Shown piece by piece: positions 43,491-51,953 of a stretch of DNA of 64,000 nt. Position 1 is the first letter of the stretch. Each line of letters begins with the position of its first letter. The notes under the pieces were generated by a model. It had not been told where the DNA came from. It ran no database searches and saw only the letters and a program-made list of their open reading frames with translations. The stretch comes from Aneurinibacillus tyrosinisolvens (GTDB lineage Bacteria > Bacillota > Bacilli > Aneurinibacillales > Aneurinibacillaceae): assembly GCF_001015055.1 (NCBI RefSeq), contig NZ_BBWZ01000026.1, forward strand, positions 1-64,000, in the 5' to 3' direction. The translations under genes were made by a program, and so were the position numbers.

Positions 43491-43509
43491 TATATATTTT
43501 ACATTAGAT
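43491..43509. promoter_or_regulatory. Candidate GntR operator (site D)
   Basis: TTTTACATTAGAT is the reverse complement of ATCTAATGTAAAA, sharing ATCTAATGTA with site C. It lies about 90 bases upstream of the iron alcohol dehydrogenase remnant and NIPSNAP gene. Confidence 0.35.
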
Positions 43510-43600
43510 AAAAAGGAAAAAAGGGAGTTCATTCCACTTGCCTTTCCCTTCCGCGAGGAAGGACTGCATTAAAGCAACATGTAGTTTCTTATACAACAAT

Positions 43601-43630
43601 AAAAAAAGCACCCGGGTTGGGCGCTCTTTT
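43601..43630 (-). terminator. Terminator of the atoE-like gene
   Basis: On the minus strand AGCGCCCAACCCGGGTGCT forms a stem (one internal mismatch) followed by TTTTTTTATT. It lies 23 bases after the transporter stop codon. Confidence 0.85.
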
Positions 43631-43652
43631 AGTTAATGTATAACTCTCTGGA

Positions 43653-44975
43653 CTAGAAAAACGATAAACCAATCGCAAAAATAATCCCGGAAACGAGCAG
43701 TGTCGTAACACAGTACCCCATAATATCCCTAACGCCAAGGCCGGCAATCGCGAGTGCCGGCAGTGCCCAGAACGGCTGCGCCATGTTCATCCACGCTTCC
43801 CCGTATGCGATGGCCATGGCCGCAACACCCGGGTTCACACCGAGCGACGCCGCAGCCGGCATAATGAACGGTCCCTGTACAACCCAGTGCCCTCCACCGG
43901 AAGGAACAAAGAAATTGATAAAACCTGAACTTAAGAAAGCGAGGAACGGAAACGTTTCCTTCGTAGAAATGGAAAGGAACGCATTTGTAATCATCCCTCC
44001 TAACCCTGACATCTCCATCATCCCCTGGATGCCGGCATAGAAAGGGAATTGAATCAGAATCCCTGCTGTGCCCCGCACTGCATTTGTAATCGCTTCCATA
44101 TAAGAAGCGGGCGTACCGTGCAGCAGCAGTCCTGTAAAGAAGAAAATCAAATTTACCGTATTAATATCCATTTTAAAGCCTTTGGTTGCAAAGTAATAAA
44201 TTAAATAGGAATAGCCAAGCGCAACAATCACCAATAGTAAAATTCGGCTGTTTTCCATTCTAACAGCAAATGTTTTTTCCTGTGGCAAAGCGGCCGTCGC
44301 GGCTACTTCATCTTCTTTGAGCAAACTCGGATCAATCGCCACCACCTCATGCGGTTTAGGCATCATCATCCTCGTCATAATGGGAAGAACGACGAGCAGG
44401 GCCAGCGTAATAAATAGGTTATACCCGGTAAAAATCGTTTGCGTAAGCGGAATAACTCCTGAAATTTTCTCCATTGGATTTCCCGCCGTTGCCGCCAGAA
44501 GGGGAACAGAACCGGACAGGCCGCCATGCCATGTTAGGAAGCCAATGTACGCACTTGCAATTAAGAGACGATAATCAGAACCCGGAACCCGCTTGGCTAC
44601 TTCTTTCGCAAATAAGGCTCCTACAATCAAACCAAAGCCCCAGTTAACTAGGGAAGCAAGGGCCGCCCCAAGGGTAACAAGGACAACCCCTTGTCCAGGA
44701 GTATTCGCGAGGCCTGCTACTTTTTTGAGCCAGCGCCTAACCAGCGGCGAGCTGGCCAGAGCGTGGCCTGTAACCAGAACTAAGCTCATTTGCATCGCAA
44801 AAGCGAGTAAGTTCCAGAACCCACTTCCCCAAAACCCAATCATTTCAATCGGACCATGCTGGGTAAAAATGATGCCGGCTGCAAATAAAATGATGGTCAA
44901 CAGCATTGCGAATACGAACGGGTCCGGTAGAAATCGCTGTACAATAATCGTGAAAAAATTTGATAACGCTTTCAT
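43653..44975 (-). CDS. Short-chain fatty acid transporter (AtoE family)
   Basis: This is an integral membrane permease of the AtoE/ScfA family for acetoacetate or short-chain fatty acids. About twelve helices lie in 440 residues; conserved stretches include FWNLLAFAMQMSLVLVTGHA, WGFGLIVGALFAKE, GFINFFVPSGGGHWVVQGP and EAWMNMAQPFWALPAL. The start is ATG 44975 behind AAGGAGG; the frame is open to 45005. A sigma-54 promoter and an enhancer-like dyad lie upstream, and the AtoSC-like two-component genes follow, so induction by its substrate is likely, as in E. coli ato. Confidence 0.92.
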   Translation of the reverse strand: MKALSNFFTIIVQRFLPDPFVFAMLLTIILFAAGIIFTQHGPIEMIGFWGSGFWNLLAFAMQMSLVLVTGHALASSPLVRRWLKKVAGLANTPGQGVVLVTLGAALASLVNWGFGLIVGALFAKEVAKRVPGSDYRLLIASAYIGFLTWHGGLSGSVPLLAATAGNPMEKISGVIPLTQTIFTGYNLFITLALLVVLPIMTRMMMPKPHEVVAIDPSLLKEDEVAATAALPQEKTFAVRMENSRILLLVIVALGYSYLIYYFATKGFKMDINTVNLIFFFTGLLLHGTPASYMEAITNAVRGTAGILIQFPFYAGIQGMMEMSGLGGMITNAFLSISTKETFPFLAFLSSGFINFFVPSGGGHWVVQGPFIMPAAASLGVNPGVAAMAIAYGEAWMNMAQPFWALPALAIAGLGVRDIMGYCVTTLLVSGIIFAIGLSFF

Positions 44976-45015
44976 GATTTCCTCCTTATTTATTGATAAT
45001 TTCACATTTCTTCAA

Positions 45016-45033
45016 CTGCAAATTTCTTGCCAA
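45016..45033 (-). promoter_or_regulatory. Sigma-54 promoter of the atoE-like gene
   Basis: Minus strand TTGGCAAGAAATTTGCAG has GG and GC ten bases apart, fitting the -24/-12 consensus. The start codon is about 40 bases downstream. The neighbouring response regulator is of the sigma-54-activating class. Confidence 0.85.
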
Positions 45034-45072
45034 TATAAATACTGTTTAAATATGCTTACATTAATGGAAAAA

Positions 45073-45090
45073 AGGCTCCTCAGGGAGCCT
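45073..45090 (-). terminator. Terminator of the two-component operon
   Basis: AGGCTCC and GGAGCCT form a 7-bp stem with a TCAG loop, followed on the minus strand by TTTTTT. It lies between the enhancer dyad and the atoE promoter, insulating atoE from read-through. Confidence 0.8.
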
Positions 45091-45115
45091 CTTTTCTAAC
45101 ATAGAGAGTAAAGAA

Positions 45116-45142
45116 GTTACACTCAGTGTGTAAACATTACAC
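45116..45142. promoter_or_regulatory. Enhancer (UAS) dyad for the AtoC-like activator
   Basis: Three alternating TTACAC half-sites form two overlapping dyads, GTTACAC with GTGTAA and the perfect GTGTAA-ACA-TTACAC. They lie about 110-140 bases upstream of the expected start point of atoE, the usual distance for sigma-54 enhancer sites. Confidence 0.65.
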
Positions 45143-45151
45143 AACTCATCC

Positions 45152-46540
45152 TTATGTATCCAATTCATATTCCTGACACTTGTAAACAAAAGCTTTACGT
45201 GACATATCTAGCATTCTTGCAGCCTGCGCCTTATTGCCGAAGGTTCGCTGAAGAGCCCATTTCATGGCTTCCATTTCCGCCTTCCGCAGCACTTCCCGCA
45301 TAGTGAATCCCGGATTAAACTTTTCTTTTATTTCAAATTGATTCGTTTCGCTATCGTGACCAGCGTTATCCTCGTTAAGATCAGGAAGATGCTCAGACAT
45401 AATCATTTTTCCTGGTGCCATTACCGCTGCGCGATAAACAATGTTTTGCAGCTCTCGCACATTGCCTGGCCAATCGTACATCAGTAAGTGCTCCATCGCC
45501 TCCGGTGAGATATAAAATTCGCCTGTTTCAAATTCCTTCGCATATTGGGCCAGAAAAAAACGGGCCAGCTCGGGGATATCTTCTTTCCGGTTGCGGAGGG
45601 GAGGCAAATGGATGGAAACGACATTCAGCCGGTAATATAAGTCTTCCCGGAACTGGCCGGCCTGTACCATTCTAATAAGGTTGCGGTTCGTAGCCGCGAT
45701 AACGCGAACATCAACCTTCAATGTCTGCGTTCCCCCTACCACTTCTACCTCTCCCTCCTGCAAAACCCGGAGCAATTTAACCTGTAGGCTCATCGGCAGT
45801 TCCCCCACTTCGTCAAGGAATACGGTTCCCTGATGAGCGAGTTCAAACTTTCCGGGTTTCCGGATCGAAGCTCCTGTAAAAGCCCCCTTCTCATAACCAA
45901 ACAATTCGCTTTCCAGCAAATTTTCCGGTATCGCTCCACAATTAATCGCGATCAACGAATGCCCTGCCCTTGAACTGTTAAAATGAATCGATTTGGCAAT
46001 TAACTCCTTTCCTGTGCCGCTTTCACCCTGGATGAGCGCCGTTACACGGGAAGAGGCTACTTTTCCTACCAATTTATATACCTCGCGCATTTCGGCGGAA
46101 TGTCCAATAATAGAGTCTGCGGACTGATGCTTGACTGTATCTTTTTGTAAACTTTTTGCTTCTTCCGTTAGCCTGTTCATATCCATCGCCCTGGCTACAA
46201 CCTGCTTGATTTGTGAAATGTTAAAAGGCTTGGCAATGTAATCAAATGCACCTAAACTCATCGCTTCCATGGTTGTTTCCGCCGTACTGAAGGCGGTAAG
46301 AATAACAATCGGAATTTCCGAGATTTTGTTATCTATCTTTTTTAAAAACTCCATCCCGGACATTTCCGGCATATTCAAATCCAGGAGAATAAGCCTGAAC
46401 ATAGCAGGATGCTCTTCCAGCATGGTAAGTGCAGCCCTTCCGTTTTCCGCCTCATCAACATCATATCCTTCTTTGCTCAATACGGTTTGCAGCGCTTTTC
46501 TAACATGGGCTTCATCATCGACTACTAGAACTCTCGTCAT
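45152..46540 (-). CDS. Sigma-54-activating response regulator (AtoC/NtrC-like)
   Basis: This DNA-binding response regulator has about 462 residues. The receiver domain (VLVVDDEAHVRKAL) has the phospho-acceptor aspartate in LILLDLNMPEMSG. The AAA+ domain has Walker A GESGTGKE, sigma-54 loop GAFTGA and VFLDEVGELP. The C-terminal Fis-type helix-turn-helix is NKAQAARMLDMSRKAFVYK. I start at ATG 46540, seven bases after AAGGAG; the gene overlaps the kinase gene end by 26 bases. Its target is most likely the atoE promoter next door. Confidence 0.94.
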   Translation of the reverse strand: MTRVLVVDDEAHVRKALQTVLSKEGYDVDEAENGRAALTMLEEHPAMFRLILLDLNMPEMSGMEFLKKIDNKISEIPIVILTAFSTAETTMEAMSLGAFDYIAKPFNISQIKQVVARAMDMNRLTEEAKSLQKDTVKHQSADSIIGHSAEMREVYKLVGKVASSRVTALIQGESGTGKELIAKSIHFNSSRAGHSLIAINCGAIPENLLESELFGYEKGAFTGASIRKPGKFELAHQGTVFLDEVGELPMSLQVKLLRVLQEGEVEVVGGTQTLKVDVRVIAATNRNLIRMVQAGQFREDLYYRLNVVSIHLPPLRNRKEDIPELARFFLAQYAKEFETGEFYISPEAMEHLLMYDWPGNVRELQNIVYRAAVMAPGKMIMSEHLPDLNEDNAGHDSETNQFEIKEKFNPGFTMREVLRKAEMEAMKWALQRTFGNKAQAARMLDMSRKAFVYKCQEYELDT

Positions 46541-48020
46541 TCGCAATCTCCTTCCCAGGGAATTCAACCTGAAATTTTACACCGGTATCCACATTTTCAA
46601 AACATATCGTACCGTTATATAAATGAACAATATTTTGCGTCACAGACAATCCCAGACCCATTCCCTTCTCTTTACTCGTAAAAAAGGGATCAAAAATCAT
46701 TTCCTTTTGGTCATTATCGATATAGGAACCGGTATTAAAAAAAGACATGCCGAGGCGATTGCCGGCAGCAAAAGTTCTAATCTCCAGAGTTCCCCCTTGA
46801 TTGGCTGCCTGGATGGCATTCAGCAATAAGTTAATAATGATTTGCTGGATAAGATTATGGTCTGCAAACATTTTGATGTTTTCCAGCTGCTTTATGACCT
46901 TTAGCCCTTTCTTGCGCAAATCGTATTCTACTAATAATAAAGAACGGTTAATTAAATCAGGAACATTGACCTCTACTTCCTTTTTTATCGAAGGGCGCCC
47001 AAATAAAAGCAGTTGTTCCACTAAGCCGTTCATTCGCTCTACTTCCTTCACAATAATACCGATATATTCGAGATTCGGGTCCCCTTCTTCCATTGATTCC
47101 TCCGCAATCTGGCTAAAGGCTTTTATCGAAGTAAGTGGATTGCGAATTTCATGGGCCATCCCTGCCGCCAGTTCACCAAGCGCCTTCAAGCGGTCAACCC
47201 TGCGAATTTGTTCTTCCATCGCTTCCGTGTGCGTCTTTGTTTCAACCAACCGATTCATCAGCCCATTGATAGCGATTGGGATTTTTCCCAGGACCCCTTT
47301 ACTGGCGGGAAGACGATAGGATAGATCATTTCCAATTCGATCGATGGACCGGATGATTTTATCGATAGATCCTCCAAGAGCATTAGCCATTTGCAGGGCA
47401 ATTGCCATTCCGGCAAGCATTCCCACCGCAAGAATAAGCAAAATGTTGCGCTCCATTTTCCGCATTTGGGCCACAACATCACTCGTTAACTCATTCGCCC
47501 ATACGTATCCGATAATTCGATGTTCTCTCATAAGCGGTACCATCGCATTCATAATATCACCACGCACCTGTTTTCCCGTAAACACAAGCGGTTTCCCGTT
47601 CTGAAGCACACGCCTTCCCGGGTGCGTTTCGCTAATGGACAAACCGATTTTATCTCCCAACTCCGAACTTGGACCATAAGTAATTACGGCATCTAAGTCA
47701 CTGTAGTAATATCCCACACCAACCCCTGCATTATCTGCTGCAACCATGTCTGTAAGGGGGCCCAGTCTTGAATTTAAGTGACTAATTTTTTCTGCCCGTG
47801 TCATCGTATTCCCGGTAGAATCCAGGTAATTATCAAAAGTACCTTTCAGCATGTAATCCAGCTGTTTAGCTATAGAGGAAAGCTTTTTCTCTTTTTCTTT
47901 CAATAAAGCTTTTTCCGCCTTGTCGATCATGAAATAACCTGTCGTTAAAACCGGAATGGATATCGCTAATAACATAATCATAATTAATTTCATCCGAAAA
48001 GAGATTAATGAACGATTCAT
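46515..48020 (-). CDS. Sensor histidine kinase (AtoS-like)
   Basis: This is a membrane sensor kinase of 501 residues. Two helices (about residues 12-32 and 193-212) bracket an extracytoplasmic single-Cache-type domain, followed by HAMP. The dimerisation domain has the phospho-acceptor histidine in AAGMAHEIRNPLTSIKAF. The ATPase domain has N-box NLLLNAIQAA and G-boxes DPFFTSKEKGMGLGLS. GGGAGGAAGC precedes ATG 48020. It is cotranscribed with the overlapping response regulator and probably senses a short-chain acid. Confidence 0.94.
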   Translation of the reverse strand: MNRSLISFRMKLIMIMLLAISIPVLTTGYFMIDKAEKALLKEKEKKLSSIAKQLDYMLKGTFDNYLDSTGNTMTRAEKISHLNSRLGPLTDMVAADNAGVGVGYYYSDLDAVITYGPSSELGDKIGLSISETHPGRRVLQNGKPLVFTGKQVRGDIMNAMVPLMREHRIIGYVWANELTSDVVAQMRKMERNILLILAVGMLAGMAIALQMANALGGSIDKIIRSIDRIGNDLSYRLPASKGVLGKIPIAINGLMNRLVETKTHTEAMEEQIRRVDRLKALGELAAGMAHEIRNPLTSIKAFSQIAEESMEEGDPNLEYIGIIVKEVERMNGLVEQLLLFGRPSIKKEVEVNVPDLINRSLLLVEYDLRKKGLKVIKQLENIKMFADHNLIQQIIINLLLNAIQAANQGGTLEIRTFAAGNRLGMSFFNTGSYIDNDQKEMIFDPFFTSKEKGMGLGLSVTQNIVHLYNGTICFENVDTGVKFQVEFPGKEIANDESSSSR

Positions 48021-48085
48021 GCTTCCTCCCTGGATTGCCTTGTCCTTCCATAAATTCTAGCATTATTTTCGCTCCATATGTAAAA

Positions 48086-48111
48086 AGCTCCCCAATCCAT
48101 CCTGGGGAGCT
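48086..48111 (-). terminator. Terminator after the small YjcZ-like gene
   Basis: AGCTCCCCA and TGGGGAGCT form a 9-bp stem with an 8-base loop. On the minus strand it is followed by TTTTTAC. Confidence 0.8.
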
Positions 48112-48130
48112 GCTCTATTTCTTTTATATC

Positions 48131-48223
48131 CTAGCCCTCACAAGAGCAGGCGATGATTACCAATAAAATAAACAGTACGAGAATAACCCCGAGGTTATCA
48201 CCAAATCCGCAGCTCGACGACAT
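48131..48223 (-). CDS. YjcZ-like small sporulation membrane peptide
   Basis: This is a 30-residue peptide, MSSSCGFGDNLG followed by a single hydrophobic helix (VILVLFILLVIIAC) and SCEG. The layout, a short glycine/serine/aromatic head and a VLFILLxII helix, is that of the YjcZ-family peptides produced in sporulating Bacillales. ATG 48223 stands eight bases after AAGGAG; the nearer ATG 48229 is too close to the site. A terminator follows. Its function is unknown in the family. Confidence 0.65.
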   Translation of the reverse strand: MSSSCGFGDNLGVILVLFILLVIIACSCEG

Positions 48224-48522
48224 ATCCATCACTCCTTTTGTTAATCTTCTATAAGATATGAAAAGGAGGGCGAATGTGTATGGGCGATCCTGAAAAATTT
48301 TAAAGGCCTATTTTTTGCTCTAACATTGAAAGAACGCCCAGTTTACACACCTGCTATTTGATATAATTAGTCTATTTGCCTCCCTTATATTTGAATTATA
48401 ACAAGAATGTATAATTCAATTCTCCTATTTTATTAACAGTGTCCAGAAAATACCCCATAAACTTTGAAGGTGCTCGAATTCTATAAAGGTAAGAAATACA
48501 TAAATGTAAGGAGAAATGGGAA
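48224..48522. other. Intergenic region with a perfect 10-bp inverted repeat
   Basis: TTGAATTATA (48391-48400) and TATAATTCAA (48410-48419) form a perfect dyad spaced by nine bases. A nine-codon frame, ATGTGTATGGGC and so on (48274-48303), has a strong AAAAGGAGGG site but no known counterpart. TTAACA-17-CATAAA around 48431-48459 is a weak promoter candidate for the stalk-domain gene. Confidence 0.4.
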
Positions 48523-49188
48523 ATGAAGAAAAAGTTAGTAACAGGTATCCTCTCAACAGCCTTATTAGTAAGCGGAGCAGCATCTGCTTTTGCAGGTACG
48601 GTACAAACAAATAGTACGGCCAGCGGATCTGTTTCCGTACACTCTGCACAAAAGCAAGATGGTCCGGCTGCAACTAAAAAGACAGGGTTGGAAAATGCCC
48701 TGAATCATGTTAAAAACGAACATGCAAAACAAGTCATTTTAAGCAATATTCAAAAGCAGCAGAACAACGTAACGACAGGCGATACCATTAATGTAACGAC
48801 CGGAGATACCGTTATGGTTACTCCTGTTATCATTAAGAATGAAATCATTGTGAAACTGAACGGAAAAAACCTCTCCTTTGATCAAAAACCAGTCGTTGTA
48901 CAAGGGAGAACACTTGTGCCTTTGCGCACTATTTTCGAAGCTTTAGGGATTAAAATAGACTGGGATGGAAAAACCGGAACCGTAAAAGCAGGGAAAGGCA
49001 AAAATAAGGTCACAGTAAAGATTGGTTCAACGACTGCAACAGTAAACGGGAAGGCCGTAAAGCTTGAGCAAAAAGCACAGGTAATAAACCAAAGAACGAT
49101 GATTCCACTGCGTTTTATTAGCGAATCATTCGAAGCCAATGTTAAATGGGATGCAGCCAGCCATACAGTTATCATTACACAAAAATAG
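48523..49188 (+). CDS. Secreted protein with copper amine oxidase-like (stalk) domain
   Basis: This is an exported 221-residue protein. The signal peptide spans residues 1-26 (VSGAASAFAG). A lysine-rich middle part carries a short tandem repeat (NVTTGDT twice). The C-terminal copper-amine-oxidase N-domain runs from IIVKLNGKNLSFDQKPVVV to WDAASHTVIITQ, with the hallmark VPLRTIFEALG and IPLRFISES. Such domains are surface modules in Bacillota without oxidase activity. AAGGAGAAATGGGA precedes ATG 48523. Its role is probably cell-surface related. Confidence 0.88.
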   Translation: MKKKLVTGILSTALLVSGAASAFAGTVQTNSTASGSVSVHSAQKQDGPAATKKTGLENALNHVKNEHAKQVILSNIQKQQNNVTTGDTINVTTGDTVMVTPVIIKNEIIVKLNGKNLSFDQKPVVVQGRTLVPLRTIFEALGIKIDWDGKTGTVKAGKGKNKVTVKIGSTTATVNGKAVKLEQKAQVINQRTMIPLRFISESFEANVKWDAASHTVIITQK

Positions 49189-49202
49189 AAAAACGAATGG
49201 GA

Positions 49203-49243
49203 AACAGCCTTAGCCCGGTACTCAAACGGGCTAAGGCTGTTTT
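49203..49243. terminator. Strong bidirectional terminator
   Basis: AACAGCCTTAGCCCG and CGGGCTAAGGCTGTT form a 15-bp stem with a 9-base loop, followed by TTTT, between the convergent stalk-protein and MFS genes. Confidence 0.9.
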
Positions 49244-50482
49244 AATTTCCTAAAGTAACACGATCCGCTGTCTCCCATTGCTTTAGCTTTCGGTCAGACG
49301 GCAGGAAAACCGTAAGGATCCCAATAATGGGCAAAAAACTGCACAGCATCATCGTAAAATACAATCCATAAACGTCAGCCAGTTTTCCCAGCAAAACGGA
49401 CCCAATCGCCCCATGCCAAACGCCAAACCAACAATTAACCCTGACACGGTCCCAATCTTGCCCGGTATTAATTCCTGGGCGTAAACAACCGTCACAGAGA
49501 AGCTCGACAAAATAATAAAACCAAGAATAAGAAAAATAGGATACACCCAGAATAAACCCACATGCGGAAGGATAAGGGCAAAGGGAGCGGCGCCAAGCAT
49601 CGAAAATAAAATCACATTTCTTTTCCCGAAACGGTCCGCCAGCGGTCCGCCTAAGAAGGTGCCAAGCACCCCGGAAGCTAAAAATACAAAGATATAATAC
49701 TGGGCGTTTTTAACAGAAAGCCCATAATGGTTTATTAAATAAAATTGATAATAGTTTGAAATTCCAGCGGAGTACCAGGACCGGGCAAATACAAGAAAAA
49801 TAAGGAGAAGGATAGCATATGTAATTTGCTTTCTTTTTCCCCCGTTCCGCTCTCTTGTTTCTTTTGTTTTACTGGCCTTAGGAAAGTAAACAAGCTGCTG
49901 GTTATACCAATGAGAAACGTAAATGAGCACAAGTACAGCCAAAGCGGCAACAAAAGTAAACCAGATGGAACCGAATTGGCCCAGTGGAACGAAAATCAAA
50001 GCAGTCATGATGGGGGCTAAAGACTGTCCGGCATTCCCTCCCACTTGATAAATCGATTGCGCAAGCCCTCTCTTTATACCCGCTGCCATATAAGCAACAC
50101 GGGAACCCTCCGGATGAAAGGATGCCGATCCTAACCCAATAAACATAACGGATAGCAGAACAAAAGAGAAGCTAGGGGCATAAGCTAAGCCCAGCATTCC
50201 GATTAAGGATAATCCCATTCCAAAGGGGAGCATGTACGGTGAACTTCGCTTATCCGTATACCAGCCGACAACCGGCTGCATAATGGAAGAAGTCATGCTT
50301 AAGGCAAAGGCAACCCAGCCCAGCTGGACATAGGATAATTGCATGCTTTTTGCTAATATTGGGAAAATAGCCGGCACAACGGATTGCATTGAGTCATTTA
50401 ACAAATGGACGAAACTAATCGCAAATAATATGCGATATACGGTCGATTGATCCGCTACACTTGATTTTACAGCCACTTGCAT
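49242..50482 (-). pseudogene. MFS transporter (fosmidomycin-resistance-like), one-base frameshift
   Basis: This is a twelve-helix major facilitator of the Fsr group. It opens with SFVHLLNDSMQSVVPAIFPI, has PVVGWYTDKRSSPYMLPFGM between helices 2 and 3, and HPEGSRVAYMA in the first half. In the last helices the frame breaks: adding one base to the G-run complementary to 49409-49412 restores AFGMGAIGSVLLGKLADVYG and a normal end about 50 residues later at 49242. The repaired length is about 413 residues. The break may be a sequencing error. The exported compound is unknown. Confidence 0.85.
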
Positions 50483-50519
50483 CCTTCATCCACCTCTCCA
50501 AACTCATTTTTCTCTGAAA

Positions 50520-50531
50520 ATGTATATACAT
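50520..50531. promoter_or_regulatory. Short palindrome upstream of the MFS gene
   Basis: ATGTATATACAT is a perfect 12-bp palindrome 38 bases upstream of the transporter start codon, a possible repressor site. Evidence is symmetry and position only. Confidence 0.3.
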
Positions 50532-50561
50532 CATTGTAACGTACTTTAGGCTTTAAATGAA

Positions 50562-50601
50562 GAAGGCAGCCCTCCGGAATGGAACCCGGTCGGCTGCCTT
50601 C
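50562..50601 (-). terminator. Terminator of the yojF-bshB2 unit
   Basis: GAAGGCAGCC and GGCTGCCTTC form a perfect 10-bp stem 10 bases after the bshB2 stop codon. The loop can pair further (CCGG/CCGG). The T-run is short. Confidence 0.75.
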
Positions 50602-50611
50602 GTTTTGTTAA

Positions 50612-51259
50612 TTATCTGCATGGATACGTCCAAAAACGCTCCCTGGCAAATTTCTCCCTTAGCTTCTTGTCTTTCGCGGCCTGTTTACTTAACGCATGAA
50701 ACTGAGATTGGTGTGAAGCAATGGCGGCAAGTTTCTGTTCTATGTAATCCGCAACATCAATCGTCACATCCGGTTCTCCCAGTACCTTTCTGGCATCTTT
50801 CGAAACCGCAACGCAGTAAACGATAGGGCGGTTTACATCAGCCATTGTTTCTACCGCCCTAATGACTGCGGCTCCGCAAGCATCATGGTCCGGATGAACG
50901 CTATAACCCGGATAAAATGTAATAATAAGTGATGGCTTTATCTCTTCTATAACAGCTCTTACTCGAGCGGCCAGTTCTTCTTCATCTTCGAATTCAACCG
51001 TTTTATCCCGTATGCCAAAAAGGCGCAAATCCGTTATTCCCATATGCTCACAGGCATTTTCGAGTTCTTTTTTCCGAATAAGAGGAAGCGTCTCTCGATT
51101 TGCAAAAAAAGGATTTCCCATGTTCCTCCCCATCTCGCCCAGGGTCATGCATACATAAGTAACAGGAAGCTCCCGGCTTGTGTAAGACGCTGCGATTCCT
51201 GAACAGGTAAATGCTTCATCGTCAGGATGAGGAAAAACGATCAACAAATGTTCCTTCAT
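50612..51259 (-). CDS. bshB2: Bacillithiol biosynthesis deacetylase BshB2
   Basis: This is a zinc N-acetylglucosaminyl-malate deacetylase of the PIG-L/LmbE family, the second step of bacillithiol synthesis. Metal and catalytic residues are in VFPHPDDEAFTCSG and GYSVHPDHDACG. It has 215 residues, the size of B. subtilis BshB2 (YojG). A second supporting point is the partner gene yojF directly upstream (13 bases), as in B. subtilis. The start ATG 51259 follows AAAGGAG. Confidence 0.9.
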   Translation of the reverse strand: MKEHLLIVFPHPDDEAFTCSGIAASYTSRELPVTYVCMTLGEMGRNMGNPFFANRETLPLIRKKELENACEHMGITDLRLFGIRDKTVEFEDEEELAARVRAVIEEIKPSLIITFYPGYSVHPDHDACGAAVIRAVETMADVNRPIVYCVAVSKDARKVLGEPDVTIDVADYIEQKLAAIASHQSQFHALSKQAAKDKKLREKFARERFWTYPCR

Positions 51260-51272
51260 TCAACATTCTCCT

Positions 51273-51626
51273 TTAAAATGGTTCCGCGCTCAGATGAAGA
51301 GCAACACCAAGCTTTCCGTCGCCGTCATGCCCGGCTAACAGCAGCCTGCCCTTCCCGTCGACTTCCCAGTGCGTCAGCCCTTCTGCATAGATCCAACCCA
51401 GCTCCATTTTTAATCCAATACGGTATGGTCCATCTCCCGTTATTTTCCCGCTTGTAATTTGAACTTGTGCATTTCGGATATACGCACCTGTAGAGAAGAA
51501 ATTTTCGTTTTGGTGAGCCGCATAAGCTCCATTGGTCGTTTCTAAATGTAGATAGACAGCTTTATTGAGGAAGCTTGCCAATTCCTCCTGAACATCGCGG
51601 GTACTAATCGGGTTCAATTTATCCAT
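51273..51626 (-). CDS. yojF: YojF family protein (DUF1806)
   Basis: This 117-residue protein of the DUF1806/YojF family has the conserved VYLHLETTNGAYAAHQNE, GDGPYRIGLKMELGWIYAEGLT and LLLAGHDGDGKLGVALHLS segments. The family is genetically paired with bshB2, and its role in bacillithiol metabolism is not established. GGGGGA precedes ATG 51626. It forms one unit with bshB2. Confidence 0.9.
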   Translation of the reverse strand: MDKLNPISTRDVQEELASFLNKAVYLHLETTNGAYAAHQNENFFSTGAYIRNAQVQITSGKITGDGPYRIGLKMELGWIYAEGLTHWEVDGKGRLLLAGHDGDGKLGVALHLSAEPF

Positions 51627-51648
51627 TCCCCCTTGTTTTTTCTAAATA

Positions 51649-51843
51649 TTACGGTTCTGCCGTTGCCTGTGCCCCTGGCTCACTCTGTCCCGGCAGTTGA
51701 AAGCGGACGGTTCTCGTCTCCCCCACCCCCTCTACAGTTGCACCGATAACGCGGCCGAGTTCACGCGCGGCTGCATACCCGACCCCGTTCCCTTCCGCCC
51801 CCGGATCATTGCCACCATGCCCCATATCAATGAATACTCTCAT
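51649..51843 (-). pseudogene. Amidase / stalk-domain fusion fragment
   Basis: This is a 64-residue frame. Its first 20 residues (VFIDMGHGGNDPGAEGNG) match the N-terminus of zinc N-acetylmuramoyl-L-alanine amidases (Amidase_3). The next part (AARELGRVIGATVEGVGETR) looks like the end of a copper-amine-oxidase-type stalk domain. A full enzyme of this architecture would be several hundred residues, so the middle appears deleted. GGGAGG lies 11 bases before ATG 51843, and the short product may still be made. Confidence 0.55.
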
Positions 51844-51953
51844 AACGCAAGAAACCTCCCTTTCTAAAGAAAGATACCTCTACAGCATATGGGGAGTGGA
51901 AAACATCCGTGTGCCCTATTATTATGTATCATCCGGGCTGTCCGGCTCGACCG

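Noticed and set aside
43512..43600. Hairpin CCTTCC/GGAAGG near 43550
   Set aside because: The stem is only six base pairs, with no T-run, and lies beyond the well-formed atoE terminator.
48274..48303. Nine-codon frame with a strong ribosome site
   Set aside because: It may be a leader peptide, but it is 220 bases from the next gene, has no attenuator-like structure and no known counterpart.
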